A stretch of 64,000 nt of DNA from Cellulophaga tyrosinoxydans (GTDB lineage Bacteria > Bacteroidota > Bacteroidia > Flavobacteriales > Flavobacteriaceae). The DNA is taken from assembly GCF_900176415.1 (NCBI RefSeq), contig NZ_FWXO01000001.1, positions 294,086 through 358,085 of the forward strand, read 5' to 3'. Positions 43,506 to 53,743 of this stretch are shown piece by piece (position 1 is the stretch's first letter; each line of letters starts with the position of its first letter). A program made the position numbers and the translations under genes. A model generated the notes under the pieces. It saw only the letters and a list, made by a program, of their open reading frames with translations, did no database searches and was not told the origin of the DNA.

Positions 43506-44816
43506 TTAAACTTCTTCTGTTTTAGGAACTTTTAATCGCATTGCCAAAATAGCAGCTATAATAAAAAACGCTCCACCAAATAGGATGGCATTAATGGCAT
43601 TACTACCAAGAAAATTTTTATAAATAAATCCGAAGGTTACAGTTTCAATTCCCATAGGAATTACAATCATCATATTTAAAATACCCATATAAACCCCTCT
43701 CCTATCTTGTGGTACAATTTTAGAAACCATGGTATAAGGAATACCCATCATGGCGGCCCATCCAATACCAAATAATACCATTGGAACTAAAATTAGAACC
43801 GGATCAGCAATATGGGGTATGATTAAAAGCGCTGCTCCTGTACCCAATAAACTCGCAGCATAAATTTTCTTGCCACCGAACTTGAGTGTTAATGGAACTA
43901 ATGCTAGGGCTACTACAACGGTTACTATATTATACGTTAAACTTAATTTTGCAGCTTGCGATGCTGCATTAGAAATATCATAACCCATGGTAGACATAAT
44001 CATTGGAGTTATATATTGCCAATAAATAAATAAAGCATACCATTGAAAAAGATAAACAGCAGAGAGTTTCCACATAAACTTAGGCATGTCTTTTACTGCG
44101 TTTGAAATTTCAACAAATGGCATTTTGAACTTTTCTGCAAACGAAAGTGCTTTGTGTTCTTGAATTTCCACCAACTCTTCTTCTGACGGAGGCAACTCTG
44201 GTGTTTTTAAAACAGACCACAAAATAGTTAATATGGACAGTGCAGCACCTATAAAAAATGAATAATAAAGCCACTTAGGAATAGCCCCAGCAGTTTCAGG
44301 ATCACCACCAAACCAATCTTGAAATAAAATAATAGAACCCATCGCCAATAAAATTCCTCCGCCAACAAATAGACTCTGCATTTGATACCCAAAACTTAAT
44401 TGTTTTTCAGGTAATTTATCTCCAACGAAAGCACGATAAGGCTCCATTGCCATATTATTACCAACATCAAGCAACCACAATAACCCAACTGCAAACCATA
44501 ACGTAGGACTTAACGGAAAAGCAAATAAACAGAGGCTTCCTATAATTGCTCCTATTAAAAAGAAAGGTTTACGTCTACCCCATTTAGGTGACCAAGTTTT
44601 ATCAGATATAGCTCCGATAATTGGCTGAACTATTAATCCGGTTATTGGACCTGCTATATTAAGTATTGGTAAAATTTCTTCTGATGCTCCTAAAAAAAGA
44701 AATATTGGATTTATAGCACTTTGTTGCAAACCAAAACTATATTGGATTCCTAAAAATCCAACATTCATATTAAATATTTGCCAGAAAGTTAAATTTGGTT
44801 TTTTTATTTTCATCAT
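43506..44816 (-). CDS. MFS transporter, sugar/cation symporter-like (SLC45/GPH type)
   Basis: 436 aa with about twelve membrane helices. The N-terminal half carries QYSFGLQQSAINPIFLFLGA and the loop 2-3 motif GAISDKTWSPKWGRRKPFFL, typical of the sucrose/maltose-type MFS branch (SLC45-like). The second half has PYTMVSKIVPQDRRGVYMGI. It probably imports a disaccharide or related solute with protons. No carbohydrate enzyme or regulator gene is next to it, so the substrate stays open. It is a single-gene unit; ATG 44814 or 44811 could be used. Confidence 0.88.
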   Translation of the reverse strand: MMKIKKPNLTFWQIFNMNVGFLGIQYSFGLQQSAINPIFLFLGASEEILPILNIAGPITGLIVQPIIGAISDKTWSPKWGRRKPFFLIGAIIGSLCLFAFPLSPTLWFAVGLLWLLDVGNNMAMEPYRAFVGDKLPEKQLSFGYQMQSLFVGGGILLAMGSIILFQDWFGGDPETAGAIPKWLYYSFFIGAALSILTILWSVLKTPELPPSEEELVEIQEHKALSFAEKFKMPFVEISNAVKDMPKFMWKLSAVYLFQWYALFIYWQYITPMIMSTMGYDISNAASQAAKLSLTYNIVTVVVALALVPLTLKFGGKKIYAASLLGTGAALLIIPHIADPVLILVPMVLFGIGWAAMMGIPYTMVSKIVPQDRRGVYMGILNMMIVIPMGIETVTFGFIYKNFLGSNAINAILFGGAFFIIAAILAMRLKVPKTEEV

Positions 44817-44991
44817 TCTTTGGTTGCTTAGTATAAACTTGCTTTAATTTTAGATATTCACATTATTCGTAGTTGAAATATAAATATTTAGCAAATTAAA
44901 GCCTTTGAAGATAACATTTTAAAAGATTACTTATGAAATTCTTTTTTAGAATTACATATTTTAACCTACGAAATCGTTTTAGATAAATAAT

Positions 44992-45912
44992 TTATTTTAA
45001 GAAATTAATATTTCTTTTCAATCCTTCAAACTTTGTTCGTTTAACTGCAGACTTTTGAAACACTTTTTTAAATACTTCATCTGTAATTTCCTCCCAGTCT
45101 TTTTTAGTCATAGAAAGTAACTCCGGATGTGGATTAAAAAGAGGTTCATTATGTGATTTTGAAAATCTATTCCATGGGCAAACATCTTGACAAACATCAC
45201 AGCCAAAAGCCCAATCATCAAATTTACCCTGAAACTCTGTCGGAATTTCTTTTTTCAACTCAATCGTAAAATAGGAGATACACTTACTACCATCCACAAC
45301 ATAAGGCTCTGTTATTGCTTGTGTTGGGCAAGAGTCTATACAAGCCGTACATGTTCCACAATGGTCAGTAACCGGATTATCGTATTCCAAATCTAAATCT
45401 ACAATCAACTCTGCTATAAAATAAAATGATCCTGCTTGTTGTGTTAGCAAATTACTGTGCTTACCTATCCAACCCAAACCACTTTTAGCTGCCCAAGCTT
45501 TATCTAAAACCGGAGCAGAATCTACAAATGCTCTACCATCTACTTCCCCAATTTCTTGAGAAATAAACTCTTGCAGCATTTTAAGTTTTCCCTTAATCAC
45601 ATGATGATAATCTTGTCCGTATGCGTATTTAGATATCTTGTATGTAGTATCAATTTGCTTTTCTTCGGGATAATAATTAAGTAATAAGGAAATAACCGAT
45701 TTGGCGCCTGGCACTAAAAGTCTTGGATCTAGCCTTTTGTCAAAATGATTTTCCATGTAATGCATTTCGCCATTCATGTTATTATTTAACCATCTTTCTA
45801 ATCTCGGAGCTTCCTTTTCTAAAAAATCAGCTTTAGAAATTCCACAAGACATAAAACCTAGTCTTTTTGCTTCATTTTTAATTAGAAAAGTATTTTTCTC
45901 CTTTAAAGTCAT
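44992..45912 (-). CDS. queG: Epoxyqueuosine reductase
   Basis: 306 aa cobalamin- and Fe-S-dependent enzyme for the last step of queuosine synthesis on tRNA. The N-terminal half has the QueG segments [20 protein letters not shown] and [20 protein letters not shown]. Two [4Fe-4S] motifs follow: [12 protein letters not shown] and [10 protein letters not shown]. It is at the short end for the family, lacking a C-terminal HEAT-repeat extension. Divergent from the ABC exporter genes across 158 nt; the 175 nt downstream to the MFS gene shows nothing recognisable. Confidence 0.95.
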   Translation of the reverse strand: MTLKEKNTFLIKNEAKRLGFMSCGISKADFLEKEAPRLERWLNNNMNGEMHYMENHFDKRLDPRLLVPGAKSVISLLLNYYPEEKQIDTTYKISKYAYGQDYHHVIKGKLKMLQEFISQEIGEVDGRAFVDSAPVLDKAWAAKSGLGWIGKHSNLLTQQAGSFYFIAELIVDLDLEYDNPVTDHCGTCTACIDSCPTQAITEPYVVDGSKCISYFTIELKKEIPTEFQGKFDDWAFGCDVCQDVCPWNRFSKSHNEPLFNPHPELLSMTKKDWEEITDEVFKKVFQKSAVKRTKFEGLKRNINFLK

Positions 45913-46070
45913 AATTCTCTTTAAAATTATACTATTGTTTTTATTGATATAAAACTGTAAATAATCTAATCTATTCGAAAAGCTATTGAAGAATATTAGA
46001 AAAAAAACTATTATTCTGTAACAATTAGTATTTTTATCTACTAACAGTAGATGCCAAATTAAATGCTAAT

Positions 46071-46826
46071 ATGATACATATAGAAAATCTAACCAAATCT
46101 TTTACATCCACAACCAAAAAAGGGTTTAAAAAAGAAACCATCACGGTAAATGCTGTAAATGAAATTTCTTTTGATTGTAAACCTGGAAGAATTTTTTCAT
46201 TACTAGGACCAAACGGAGCTGGAAAAACCACAACACTTAGAATGATAGCGGGAATTATTAACCCTACATCGGGCACTGCAATTGTTGACGGAATTGACAT
46301 ATCTAAAGGTAATGATGAAGTAAAAAAGAGAATTGGCTTTTTAACTGGCTCCACAGGATTATACGAGCGATTAAACCCGGATGAAACTATTGAGTTTTTT
46401 GGAAAATTATATAAAATCCCTGCCGAAAAACTAAATGACAGAAAGGAATATTTGTTTGAAAAACTAGGAATAAACGAGTTCAGAAAAAAGCGAGTTGGGC
46501 AAATGAGCACTGGTATGAAACAAAAAGTATCCATTGCACGTACCTTAATTCATGACCCTGAAGTGTTGATTTTTGACGAACCAACCTCTGGATTAGATGT
46601 TATTACAGCGGAGAGTATTATAGATTTAATTAGAGAGTCTAAAGAAAATAATAAAACAGTAATTTTTTCTTCACATATTATGAGTGAAGTAGATTTATTA
46701 TGTGATGATCTGGCAATAATTAACAAAGGTGCTATTATTTACAATAGTACTTTCGAAAATTTTAAAGCTGAAATGAAAGCCAAAAATCTGACTCAAGAAT
46801 TTATTAACCGTGTAAAAGAAGCTTAA
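46071..46826 (+). CDS. ABC transporter ATP-binding protein (NatA-like)
   Basis: 251 aa. Walker A GPNGAGKTT (46-54), signature STGMKQK (146-152, the GxxS/T variant seen in NatA-like ATPases), Walker B VLIFDE (165-170) and H-loop His202 (SSHIMSEVD). Pairs with the permease gene that begins 1 nt after its stop. Export of Na+ or a small toxic compound is the family expectation, but the substrate is unproven. Confidence 0.93.
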   Translation: MIHIENLTKSFTSTTKKGFKKETITVNAVNEISFDCKPGRIFSLLGPNGAGKTTTLRMIAGIINPTSGTAIVDGIDISKGNDEVKKRIGFLTGSTGLYERLNPDETIEFFGKLYKIPAEKLNDRKEYLFEKLGINEFRKKRVGQMSTGMKQKVSIARTLIHDPEVLIFDEPTSGLDVITAESIIDLIRESKENNKTVIFSSHIMSEVDLLCDDLAIINKGAIIYNSTFENFKAEMKAKNLTQEFINRVKEA

Positions 46827-46827
46827 A

Positions 46828-48006
46828 ATGAACGATTTATTTATCATAGTAAAAAAAGAGCTAACAGAGCTTCTAAGAGATAAGAAAACCATTATTAACT
46901 CTATAGTTTTACCAACACTTTTAGTACCTATCCTGATTTTTGGTAGTATTAAGGTAACGGAAATGATTCAAAAAAGTCAGCAAGAAAAAACTATTAAAAT
47001 TGGCTTAGTTAATGCTCCTAAAGAATTTTTAGATATGGTATCTAAAGATACTTTAAACCAAATAACAACATACAACAAAGTTGAAGATTTTAAAGCACTA
47101 ATAGCTGACGAAACTATACAATCTGCAATTGTTTTTCCTCAAGACTGGAACACAAAGATGGATAGTCTTACTGCAAGTGAAGTACAAATTTTTAGAAATG
47201 GCACTAAAGATAATGTCAATAGTCGTGTTTCTAGTTTAATCGAAATTTACAGTGCCCAGTTAAAGGAACAACGCATTGCAAAGCTTCAAATTCCTACTGA
47301 CAAACTTACCCCTATAGTTGAAAATTATATTGAAGTTGGGGAGCAAAAAGAACTATTTGGAAAACGTATTGGAGGTTTTATCCCCTATTTATTTATTTTA
47401 ACCATGTGGGGTGGTTGCTTATTGGCGGCTGTTGATTTAGTTACTGGAGAGAAAGAACGTAAAACAATTGAAACTACACTTTCTTTACCTATTTCAAAAT
47501 TTAAAGTATTACTAGGTAAAACAATTGTTGCATCGTTATTAGGTTTTATTCCTGCCTTATTGAATTTAGTAGGTTTAATTCTTGGCTTAAAATTTATTCC
47601 AGGTATTCCAGAATCGTTAAACTTGGCCATTAATGAAATGTTAAGCTTTCAGTCTATCACATTAATACTATTATTATTAATTCCGTTTTCACTTTTCTTG
47701 TCAGGTTTAATAATTGCTTTGGTTGCTGGAGCAACATCATTTAAAGAGGCACAAAGTAAGGCATCTCCAATTATTATGCTGATCATTATACCTTTAGTAT
47801 TGGCATTAATGCCAGGTATAGAATTAACATGGAGTACTGTTTTAGTTCCAGTTTTGAATATTGGATTAGGTGTTAAAGAAATAATGGCTGGCACTATAGA
47901 TATGGTGCAGTATGCGGTAATTTTGGTATCGCTTATTGCCTTTGCAATAGGTGCTGTATATTTTAGCTATAAAAAATTCTCAGACGAAAATGCAATATTG
48001 AAATAA
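46828..48006 (+). CDS. ABC-2 type permease (NatB-like)
   Basis: 392 aa. One N-terminal helix (about 22-42), a periplasmic domain (about 45-185), then five or six C-terminal helices with the ABC-2 hallmark DLVTGEKERKTIETTLSLPI. This layout is that of NatB/CcmB-like exporters. The gene starts 1 nt after the ATPase stop and ends at a shared bidirectional terminator. Confidence 0.92.
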   Translation: MNDLFIIVKKELTELLRDKKTIINSIVLPTLLVPILIFGSIKVTEMIQKSQQEKTIKIGLVNAPKEFLDMVSKDTLNQITTYNKVEDFKALIADETIQSAIVFPQDWNTKMDSLTASEVQIFRNGTKDNVNSRVSSLIEIYSAQLKEQRIAKLQIPTDKLTPIVENYIEVGEQKELFGKRIGGFIPYLFILTMWGGCLLAAVDLVTGEKERKTIETTLSLPISKFKVLLGKTIVASLLGFIPALLNLVGLILGLKFIPGIPESLNLAINEMLSFQSITLILLLLIPFSLFLSGLIIALVAGATSFKEAQSKASPIIMLIIIPLVLALMPGIELTWSTVLVPVLNIGLGVKEIMAGTIDMVQYAVILVSLIAFAIGAVYFSYKKFSDENAILK

Positions 48007-48021
48007 TGGTTTCTTTTCAAT

Positions 48022-48056
48022 AAAAAAATGCCGCATGAAAAATGCGGCATTTTTTT
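48022..48056. terminator. Bidirectional terminator between the exporter and P450 genes
   Basis: Nine-base stem ATGCCGCAT / ATGCGGCAT with loop GAAAA, flanked by A and T tracts. It sits in the 48-nt convergent gap and its right flank touches the P450 stop codon. Confidence 0.88.
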
Positions 48057-49383
48057 ATTCTCTAGGTGAAAATTTCAGTTTTACTTCTGCAGGTTTTAAT
48101 GATATCAGAGGATTAATCGTTACCTGCAACATTTCAGTGCTAATTTTATATGTAGACAATACTACCGCTACTGTTAGCATCATCTCATACATTGCAAAAT
48201 TGTTACCCACGCACATTCTTGGCCCCGCTCCAAAAGGATAATAATACTCTTGATATTCCTTCTTTTTAGAAGCATCAAATCTATCAGGATTAAATGTGTT
48301 TGGTGCCATCCAAAAGTCAGCACTTCTATGCAATTCGTAAATACTCATTAGAATAGTAGTGTCTTTAGGTATGGCCATTCCTTCAAATTCATCATCCTCA
48401 ATAGCAACTCGGTCTATAATATAAGCTGGTGGATACATTCTCAAAGCCTCTTCAATGCATTGCTGAATGTATGTTAAACTTGTTATTTTTATTAAAATGT
48501 CTTCACCATCTAAAGAAATACCACTAATTTCTTCAAATGCTTTTTCCTGTATTTCAGGGTTTTTAGCTAGTAGAAAGAGTAAAAAACTTAATGCATTTGC
48601 CGTTGTTTCATGTCCGGCTGTAAATAAAATTAATACTTCATCTATCAATTGATCTTTCGACATGGAAGTGCCATCTTCATATTTTGCCTGAAGAAGCATA
48701 TCTAGTAAATCGTCTTTTTCTACTGGAGAAATACGCCTTTCTTCAATTAACCGATGTAATATGTCTCTTCCTTCATCAGCTAATTGATGATGATTCTTTA
48801 AACTTCCATTCCACTGAAACCACCATTTTAAATAAGGCTGACGCATTTCTTTAATCAACATTCTTTGATTGGATTCCGTAATACTCTGGAGCCTACCCAT
48901 TTCCTCTTGAATGTCTTCATTACTGAATAATGATTTAGCAACTACTTGAAAAGCTAAGTTGCTCATTAAAGAATGTACATCAAGAGTCTTATTAGGTTCT
49001 ATATGATTTATTTCGGTTTTAACGGCAGCCAGTATCGTGCCCATTAAATTCGACAACTTTTTTTTATGAAAAGCAGGTTGCACCATTCTTCTATGTACAC
49101 GCCAATGCTCCCCATTGGATGTTAAAATACCATGACCAATATATTTGGCCAAATCTTGGGTCTGTAAGGTAGATTTATGATATTTTTTATGCTGAGTTTG
49201 TAATAAATGCTTTATTAACCTTGCATTTCTGGTAAAAGCGATCTCTTTATTAGGCCCAATTTTCACTCTAAAAATATCGCCATGCTTAGTGAAATTTTCA
49301 TGATGAAAAGGCAAGGGATTTTTTAGAATACGCGCACTATTCCTAAGCACCTCAAATTGCGAAACTATTGGTGTTTTATGCAT
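48055..49383 (-). CDS. Cytochrome P450
   Basis: 442 aa soluble P450. I-helix oxygen-activation motif AGHETT (256-261), K-helix ExxR (Glu312-Arg315, EALRMYPP), the PERF-region NPDRFD, and the heme-binding loop FGAGPRMCVG with Cys391 as thiolate ligand. Subfamily pattern resembles bacterial fatty-acid or terpene hydroxylases, but the substrate cannot be read from sequence. No ferredoxin or reductase gene is adjacent, so redox partners must come from elsewhere. Its start codon overlaps the ruvB stop (TAATG), so translation is coupled. Confidence 0.95.
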   Translation of the reverse strand: MHKTPIVSQFEVLRNSARILKNPLPFHHENFTKHGDIFRVKIGPNKEIAFTRNARLIKHLLQTQHKKYHKSTLQTQDLAKYIGHGILTSNGEHWRVHRRMVQPAFHKKKLSNLMGTILAAVKTEINHIEPNKTLDVHSLMSNLAFQVVAKSLFSNEDIQEEMGRLQSITESNQRMLIKEMRQPYLKWWFQWNGSLKNHHQLADEGRDILHRLIEERRISPVEKDDLLDMLLQAKYEDGTSMSKDQLIDEVLILFTAGHETTANALSFLLFLLAKNPEIQEKAFEEISGISLDGEDILIKITSLTYIQQCIEEALRMYPPAYIIDRVAIEDDEFEGMAIPKDTTILMSIYELHRSADFWMAPNTFNPDRFDASKKKEYQEYYYPFGAGPRMCVGNNFAMYEMMLTVAVVLSTYKISTEMLQVTINPLISLKPAEVKLKFSPRE

Positions 49384-50405
49384 TAAAACAAACCTCCTTG
49401 AATGTTTCCTTTAATTCTTCCCAAATGCTTGTAGGCTAACTCTGTTACCTCTCTACCACGAGGAGTACGCATAATAAAACCTTCTTGTATTAAAAAAGGC
49501 TCGTAAACCTCTTCGATAGTTTCTGCACTTTCAGATACCGCAGTTGCCAAGGTTGTGATACCCACTGGTCCACCTTTAAATTTATCGATAAGCGTTACTA
49601 AAATTTTGTTATCCATTTCATCTAAGCCATGGGCATCAACATTTAATGCTTTTAAGGCGAAACGAGAAATTTCTAAATCGATTTTACCATTTCCTTTTAT
49701 TTGAGCAAAATCACGAACTCTCCTTAATAAAGCATTACATATTCTAGGTGTACCTCTACTCCTACCTGCAATTTCTATAGCCGCATCGTTGGTGATTGGC
49801 ATTTTCAATATTTCGGAGCTTCTGGTAACGATAGTAGATAATAATTCTGTAGAATAATACTGTAGCCTACTTTGTATTCCAAAACGTGCTCGCATTGGCG
49901 AGGTTAACAAACCAGATCTGGTTGTAGCTCCTATTAGGGTAAACGGATTAAGATTTATCTGAACCGAACGTGCATTTGGTCCTGTTTCAATCATGATATC
50001 TATTTTATAATCCTCCATTGCCGAATATAAATATTCTTCCACAATCGGGCTCAACCTATGAATTTCATCAATAAAAAGCACATCGCGCTCGTCTAAATTG
50101 GTAAGTAAACCAGCTAAATCCCCTGGTTTATCAAGAACTGGACCTGAAGTAATTTTAATTCCTACTCCTAATTCATTAGCTAAAATATGCGCAAGCGTGG
50201 TTTTCCCCAATCCTGGAGGACCATGAAAAAGTGTGTGATCTAATGCTTCACCACGAAGATTTGCAGCCTCTACAAAAATCTTTAAATTTTCTAATATCTG
50301 CTCTTGACCAGTAAAATCCGAGAAACTAATGGGCCTTAATGCCTTATCAATATCAATTTCCTCTGGCGAAAAATTACTATTAGTTGGGTCTAAATTCTCG
50401 TTCAT
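49383..50405 (-). CDS. ruvB: Holliday junction DNA helicase RuvB
   Basis: 340 aa AAA+ motor for branch migration with RuvA. Walker A GPPGLGKT (62-69), Walker B FIDEIH (111-116), sensor region [20 protein letters not shown] and C-terminal winged helix ([20 protein letters not shown]). ATG 50405 is chosen over a TTG three codons upstream. An exact -7 box ends 7 nt before the ATG, suggesting a near-leaderless transcript. Its stop overlaps the P450 start. Confidence 0.98.
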   Translation of the reverse strand: MNENLDPTNSNFSPEEIDIDKALRPISFSDFTGQEQILENLKIFVEAANLRGEALDHTLFHGPPGLGKTTLAHILANELGVGIKITSGPVLDKPGDLAGLLTNLDERDVLFIDEIHRLSPIVEEYLYSAMEDYKIDIMIETGPNARSVQINLNPFTLIGATTRSGLLTSPMRARFGIQSRLQYYSTELLSTIVTRSSEILKMPITNDAAIEIAGRSRGTPRICNALLRRVRDFAQIKGNGKIDLEISRFALKALNVDAHGLDEMDNKILVTLIDKFKGGPVGITTLATAVSESAETIEEVYEPFLIQEGFIMRTPRGREVTELAYKHLGRIKGNIQGGLF

Positions 50406-50411
50406 ATACAA

Positions 50412-50419
50412 CAAAGATA
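50412..50419 (-). promoter_or_regulatory. Putative -7 box of ruvB
   Basis: Minus-strand TATCTTTG, exact TAnnTTTG, ending 7 nt before the ruvB ATG. The nearest TTG upstream (50445-50447) is 25 nt away, longer than the usual spacing. Confidence 0.4.
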
Positions 50420-50490
50420 GCGCAAAATAAAGATATTGCTAAACCAAGAAATTCTTATTATTTGTAATTAGAAAATTGTATTTTCATAGT

Positions 50491-52755
50491 ATGATAAAGA
50501 ATAAATACACTTCTGGAATTATTCAATACATTCCATTTTTCTATGTGATATGGTCTGACGACTTATTATCCGCTTCAGAAATAAATATAGTTAAGAACGC
50601 CATTGATAATGATGCTTCGTTATCGAAAGAGGATAGTAGCTTATTACTTCAGTGGCTGAATACCGCTAAGAAACCATCAAATAAAGAGATAAAATCTTGG
50701 AAACAAACTATATCAAGCACATCTATAAAACTAATTGAAAGCGATATTCATCCATTATCAAATTTTTCGAAGAGATTATTGGAGTATTATTTTAATGAGT
50801 CAATTGAAAACAAACAATTACAGCATATTGAAATAAATCTGGGAATTCAGCCTAACCACTACAATCATTTGTTCGATGTTGAAGTTATTCACGAACCTAC
50901 ATCAAACTATTATAATTCCGGTTCTATTGATACCATATTAAAAGGGGAACACAAGACCATTGTTAATGATTTTCACCAAGTAGTAAAAGATCCTATTTTT
51001 AATTGGACTATTGAACGTAAAAAGGAAGATTTTAGAAAAAAAGTATTAGATCAAGTCAAGTTTCTTGCAAAGGAAAAATACGGAGCAATGGCCTACCCGA
51101 GTGCATATGGCGGAACCAACAATATGCCTGGTTACGCCTTTGTTTTTGAAAACATGATGTATGTAGATGGCAGTTTAGCAATTAAATTTGGCGTGCAATT
51201 TGGGCTTTTTGGAGGTAGTATTCAAAAATTAGGCTCGAAAGAGCATCACGATTTGTATTTAGGAAAAGCAGGTAAAACTGAACTTTTAGGTTGCTTTGCC
51301 ATGACCGAAACTGGACATGGCTCTAATGTTAGAGGCATAAAAACCACCGCAACATATGAAAATAGTTCAGACTCTTTAATAATTCATACGCCAGGCACAA
51401 ATGACAATAAGGAATACATTGGTAATGCCCTAGATTCTAAAATGGCATCTGTTTTTGCTCAGCTTATTGTAAATGGTAAAAATGAAGGCGTACACGCAAT
51501 TTTAGTTCCACTACGCGATGAAAACCATAATTTATTACCAGGAGTGAAAATAGAAGATAACGGTTATAAATTGGGATTGAATGGTGTAGACAACGGTAAA
51601 ATTTGGTTTAATCAGGTAAAAGTACCGCGTAAAAATCTATTAAATAAATATGGCTCCATTTCCGATGAAGGCCATTATCATTCTCATATAAAAAATCCGA
51701 ATAAACGGTTTTTTACTATGCTCGGCACACTTGTAGGAGGAAGAATTTGTGTTGCTAGAGCAGGTCTTGGTGGTGCAAAAATGGCTCTTACCATTGCCGT
51801 TAAACATGCTTTAAAGCGAAGACAATTTAATGATAGCATAAAAATTCAGGAAGATTTATTGATGGACTACCCAACGCATCAATTACGATTGACCCCGGCG
51901 ATAGCAAAAGCATATGTTTATGATATAACCTTGCAACACGCTATGAAAATTTATAGCGATGATTCTAAAACAGATAAGCGTGAGATTGAAACACAAGTTG
52001 CGGGTCTTAAATCGGTCATAACTTGGTTTGCCAATGAAACCATTCAAGAATGTAGAGAGGCATGTGGTGGTAAAGGGTATTTAATTGAAAATCGCATAGC
52101 TGATTTAAAAGGCGATGTGGACATCTTTACAACTTTTGAAGGAGACAATACGGTATTGCTTCAATTGGCCGCAAAAGGTGTGCTGTCTGATTTTAATTCA
52201 GAATTTAATAGTGCTGGATTTTCTGCGGTTTTAAAATTATTAGGCAATCAAATAAATGATAAAATAACCACCATAAATCCATTATATTCAAGTAAAGTTG
52301 ATGCGAAACATTTGTACAACCCGAAATTTCATTTACATGCTTTTGATTATCGTACACGCAGACTTACCTATTCGATTGCAATGCGAATTAGAAATTATAT
52401 TAAAAGTGGAATCCCGTCGTATCAGGCATTTTTAAAAGTTCAAACCCATTTATTAGCACTAGGTAAAGCATATAGTTGCGAATATGCGTATAAAACTTTT
52501 GTATCGTTTACCGAAGATATAACTGACGAAAAAAACAAAGCGCTTTTTAAAAAACTCGGAACTCTTTATGCCTTGCATGAAATAAGAACAGATGCCAGTT
52601 GGTATTTAGAGCAAGGTTACATTTCTGGAGTTAAATCTAAAGCTATTAGACAACGTATTGAGCGTATTTCTACTGAACTAAGACCACATATAGATGTATT
52701 AGTTGATGGCTTCGGCATACCCGAGCATTTAATAACAGCTCCAATAGCTAACTAA
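50491..52755 (+). CDS. Acyl-CoA dehydrogenase/oxidase family protein
   Basis: 754 aa flavoprotein of the long acyl-CoA oxidase-like branch. The N-terminal helical region is followed by the FAD/acyl-CoA fold: YGAMAYPSAYGGTNNMPGYA, GCFAMTETGHGSNVRGIKTT (the TE-x-GHGS signature), then the C-terminal helices RRQFNDSIKIQEDLLMDYPT and CREACGGKGYLIENRIADLK. It is twice the length of ordinary acyl-CoA dehydrogenases, like peroxisomal oxidases, so beta-oxidation of acyl-CoA is the likely role. ATG 50491 is preferred to a TTG five codons upstream. Its stop is 1 nt from the convergent DUF2807 gene, with no terminator. Confidence 0.9.
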   Translation: MIKNKYTSGIIQYIPFFYVIWSDDLLSASEINIVKNAIDNDASLSKEDSSLLLQWLNTAKKPSNKEIKSWKQTISSTSIKLIESDIHPLSNFSKRLLEYYFNESIENKQLQHIEINLGIQPNHYNHLFDVEVIHEPTSNYYNSGSIDTILKGEHKTIVNDFHQVVKDPIFNWTIERKKEDFRKKVLDQVKFLAKEKYGAMAYPSAYGGTNNMPGYAFVFENMMYVDGSLAIKFGVQFGLFGGSIQKLGSKEHHDLYLGKAGKTELLGCFAMTETGHGSNVRGIKTTATYENSSDSLIIHTPGTNDNKEYIGNALDSKMASVFAQLIVNGKNEGVHAILVPLRDENHNLLPGVKIEDNGYKLGLNGVDNGKIWFNQVKVPRKNLLNKYGSISDEGHYHSHIKNPNKRFFTMLGTLVGGRICVARAGLGGAKMALTIAVKHALKRRQFNDSIKIQEDLLMDYPTHQLRLTPAIAKAYVYDITLQHAMKIYSDDSKTDKREIETQVAGLKSVITWFANETIQECREACGGKGYLIENRIADLKGDVDIFTTFEGDNTVLLQLAAKGVLSDFNSEFNSAGFSAVLKLLGNQINDKITTINPLYSSKVDAKHLYNPKFHLHAFDYRTRRLTYSIAMRIRNYIKSGIPSYQAFLKVQTHLLALGKAYSCEYAYKTFVSFTEDITDEKNKALFKKLGTLYALHEIRTDASWYLEQGYISGVKSKAIRQRIERISTELRPHIDVLVDGFGIPEHLITAPIAN

Positions 52756-52756
52756 A

Positions 52757-53581
52757 CTATTTTTTTATCAGTTGTGAGGTGTCTAAAAAGTCTATTATAG
52801 TGATTTTACCTCCTCCGTAAAGATATGTTTTAGCGGACTCTTTGGAACTTAAATTAATTGTATTGAAGGAATTTACATAGGCGCTTGTAGAACCACCTAA
52901 AGTTAAGTTTATATCAGAAGCATCTAATTTATCCGCCTTTAAATCTGAGCTTTCATAAAGATTAATATTAAAAACATCTGTTGTGCCTTCCATCTTAACC
53001 TGAGCATTTTTATACATTTCTGTTGTATTAAGTTTACTCACTGCATAAATTTTAGCATCAACTCTATCTTTTAAAGAAATATTAAGTGTATCGGCTCCAA
53101 CATTTAAATCGGCAAAACTATTATCAACCATCAAAATATTCATAAACTCGGCATTCGCATTCAGCTTTAATTTTGAAGAACCAAATGTGTTTATTGTAAG
53201 TTCACTAGTTGATATTAAATCTTCAGATTCAATTTTTCCGTCGCGCATGGTAATAGCATTAAGATCATTATAAAATATGGTAATTTCCATTTTCTTTTTT
53301 GAACTTACCGTATAAAACGAACTTATGGTTAAGGTTTGATCTACCACTCTAAATTTTAGTATATCTACTAAATTATCATCAATAGTTAAACTATATCCGA
53401 AATCGGAGGACTTTTTTAACTTAATATCCAAATCATCGTTAAGCTCTATGGCCGTAAAAGGCTCTAAATCCTCTTTAACTTCTACTACAACCCTACTACC
53501 CTTAATTTTAGGCTTGCGCTGTGCATTAACCATAAAACCAACAAATAATAGAAATATTAAAACCTTATATTTTACATTCAT
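52757..53581 (-). CDS. DUF2807 (head GIN domain) secreted protein
   Basis: 274 aa with a signal peptide (to about residue 20, GFMVNAQ) and a repetitive right-handed beta-helix-like body. Alternating short strands such as SELTINTFGSSKLKLNANAE and DTLNISLKDRVDAKIYAVSK are typical of DUF2807, sometimes called a putative auto-transporter adhesin head domain. It has no T9SS sorting tail and no other domain. The function is unknown; it may be a periplasmic or surface structural protein. Confidence 0.85.
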   Translation of the reverse strand: MNVKYKVLIFLLFVGFMVNAQRKPKIKGSRVVVEVKEDLEPFTAIELNDDLDIKLKKSSDFGYSLTIDDNLVDILKFRVVDQTLTISSFYTVSSKKKMEITIFYNDLNAITMRDGKIESEDLISTSELTINTFGSSKLKLNANAEFMNILMVDNSFADLNVGADTLNISLKDRVDAKIYAVSKLNTTEMYKNAQVKMEGTTDVFNINLYESSDLKADKLDASDINLTLGGSTSAYVNSFNTINLSSKESAKTYLYGGGKITIIDFLDTSQLIKK

Positions 53582-53687
53582 AATATGAAATTTGCAATAT
53601 TCGTACCAAAATACAATTGCTAATTATACTTGTACTAAATATATTATAAAATTACTAAATGGAGATCAAAGTTTAATTATACTGAAT

Positions 53688-53723
53688 AAAAAACCCTTTG
53701 TCAAATAAAACAAAGGGTTTTTT
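53688..53723. terminator. Terminator of the ACIII/oxidase operon
   Basis: Thirteen-base stem AAAAAACCCTTTG / CAAAGGGTTTTTT with a ten-base loop, 20 nt downstream of the ctaD stop. It ends the long minus-strand respiratory operon. Confidence 0.88.
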
Positions 53724-53743
53724 ATATAATTTATATCACTTGA

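Noticed and set aside
44817-44991. 175-nt gap between the MFS gene and queG
   Set aside because: AT-rich with no convincing promoter, hairpin or short gene.
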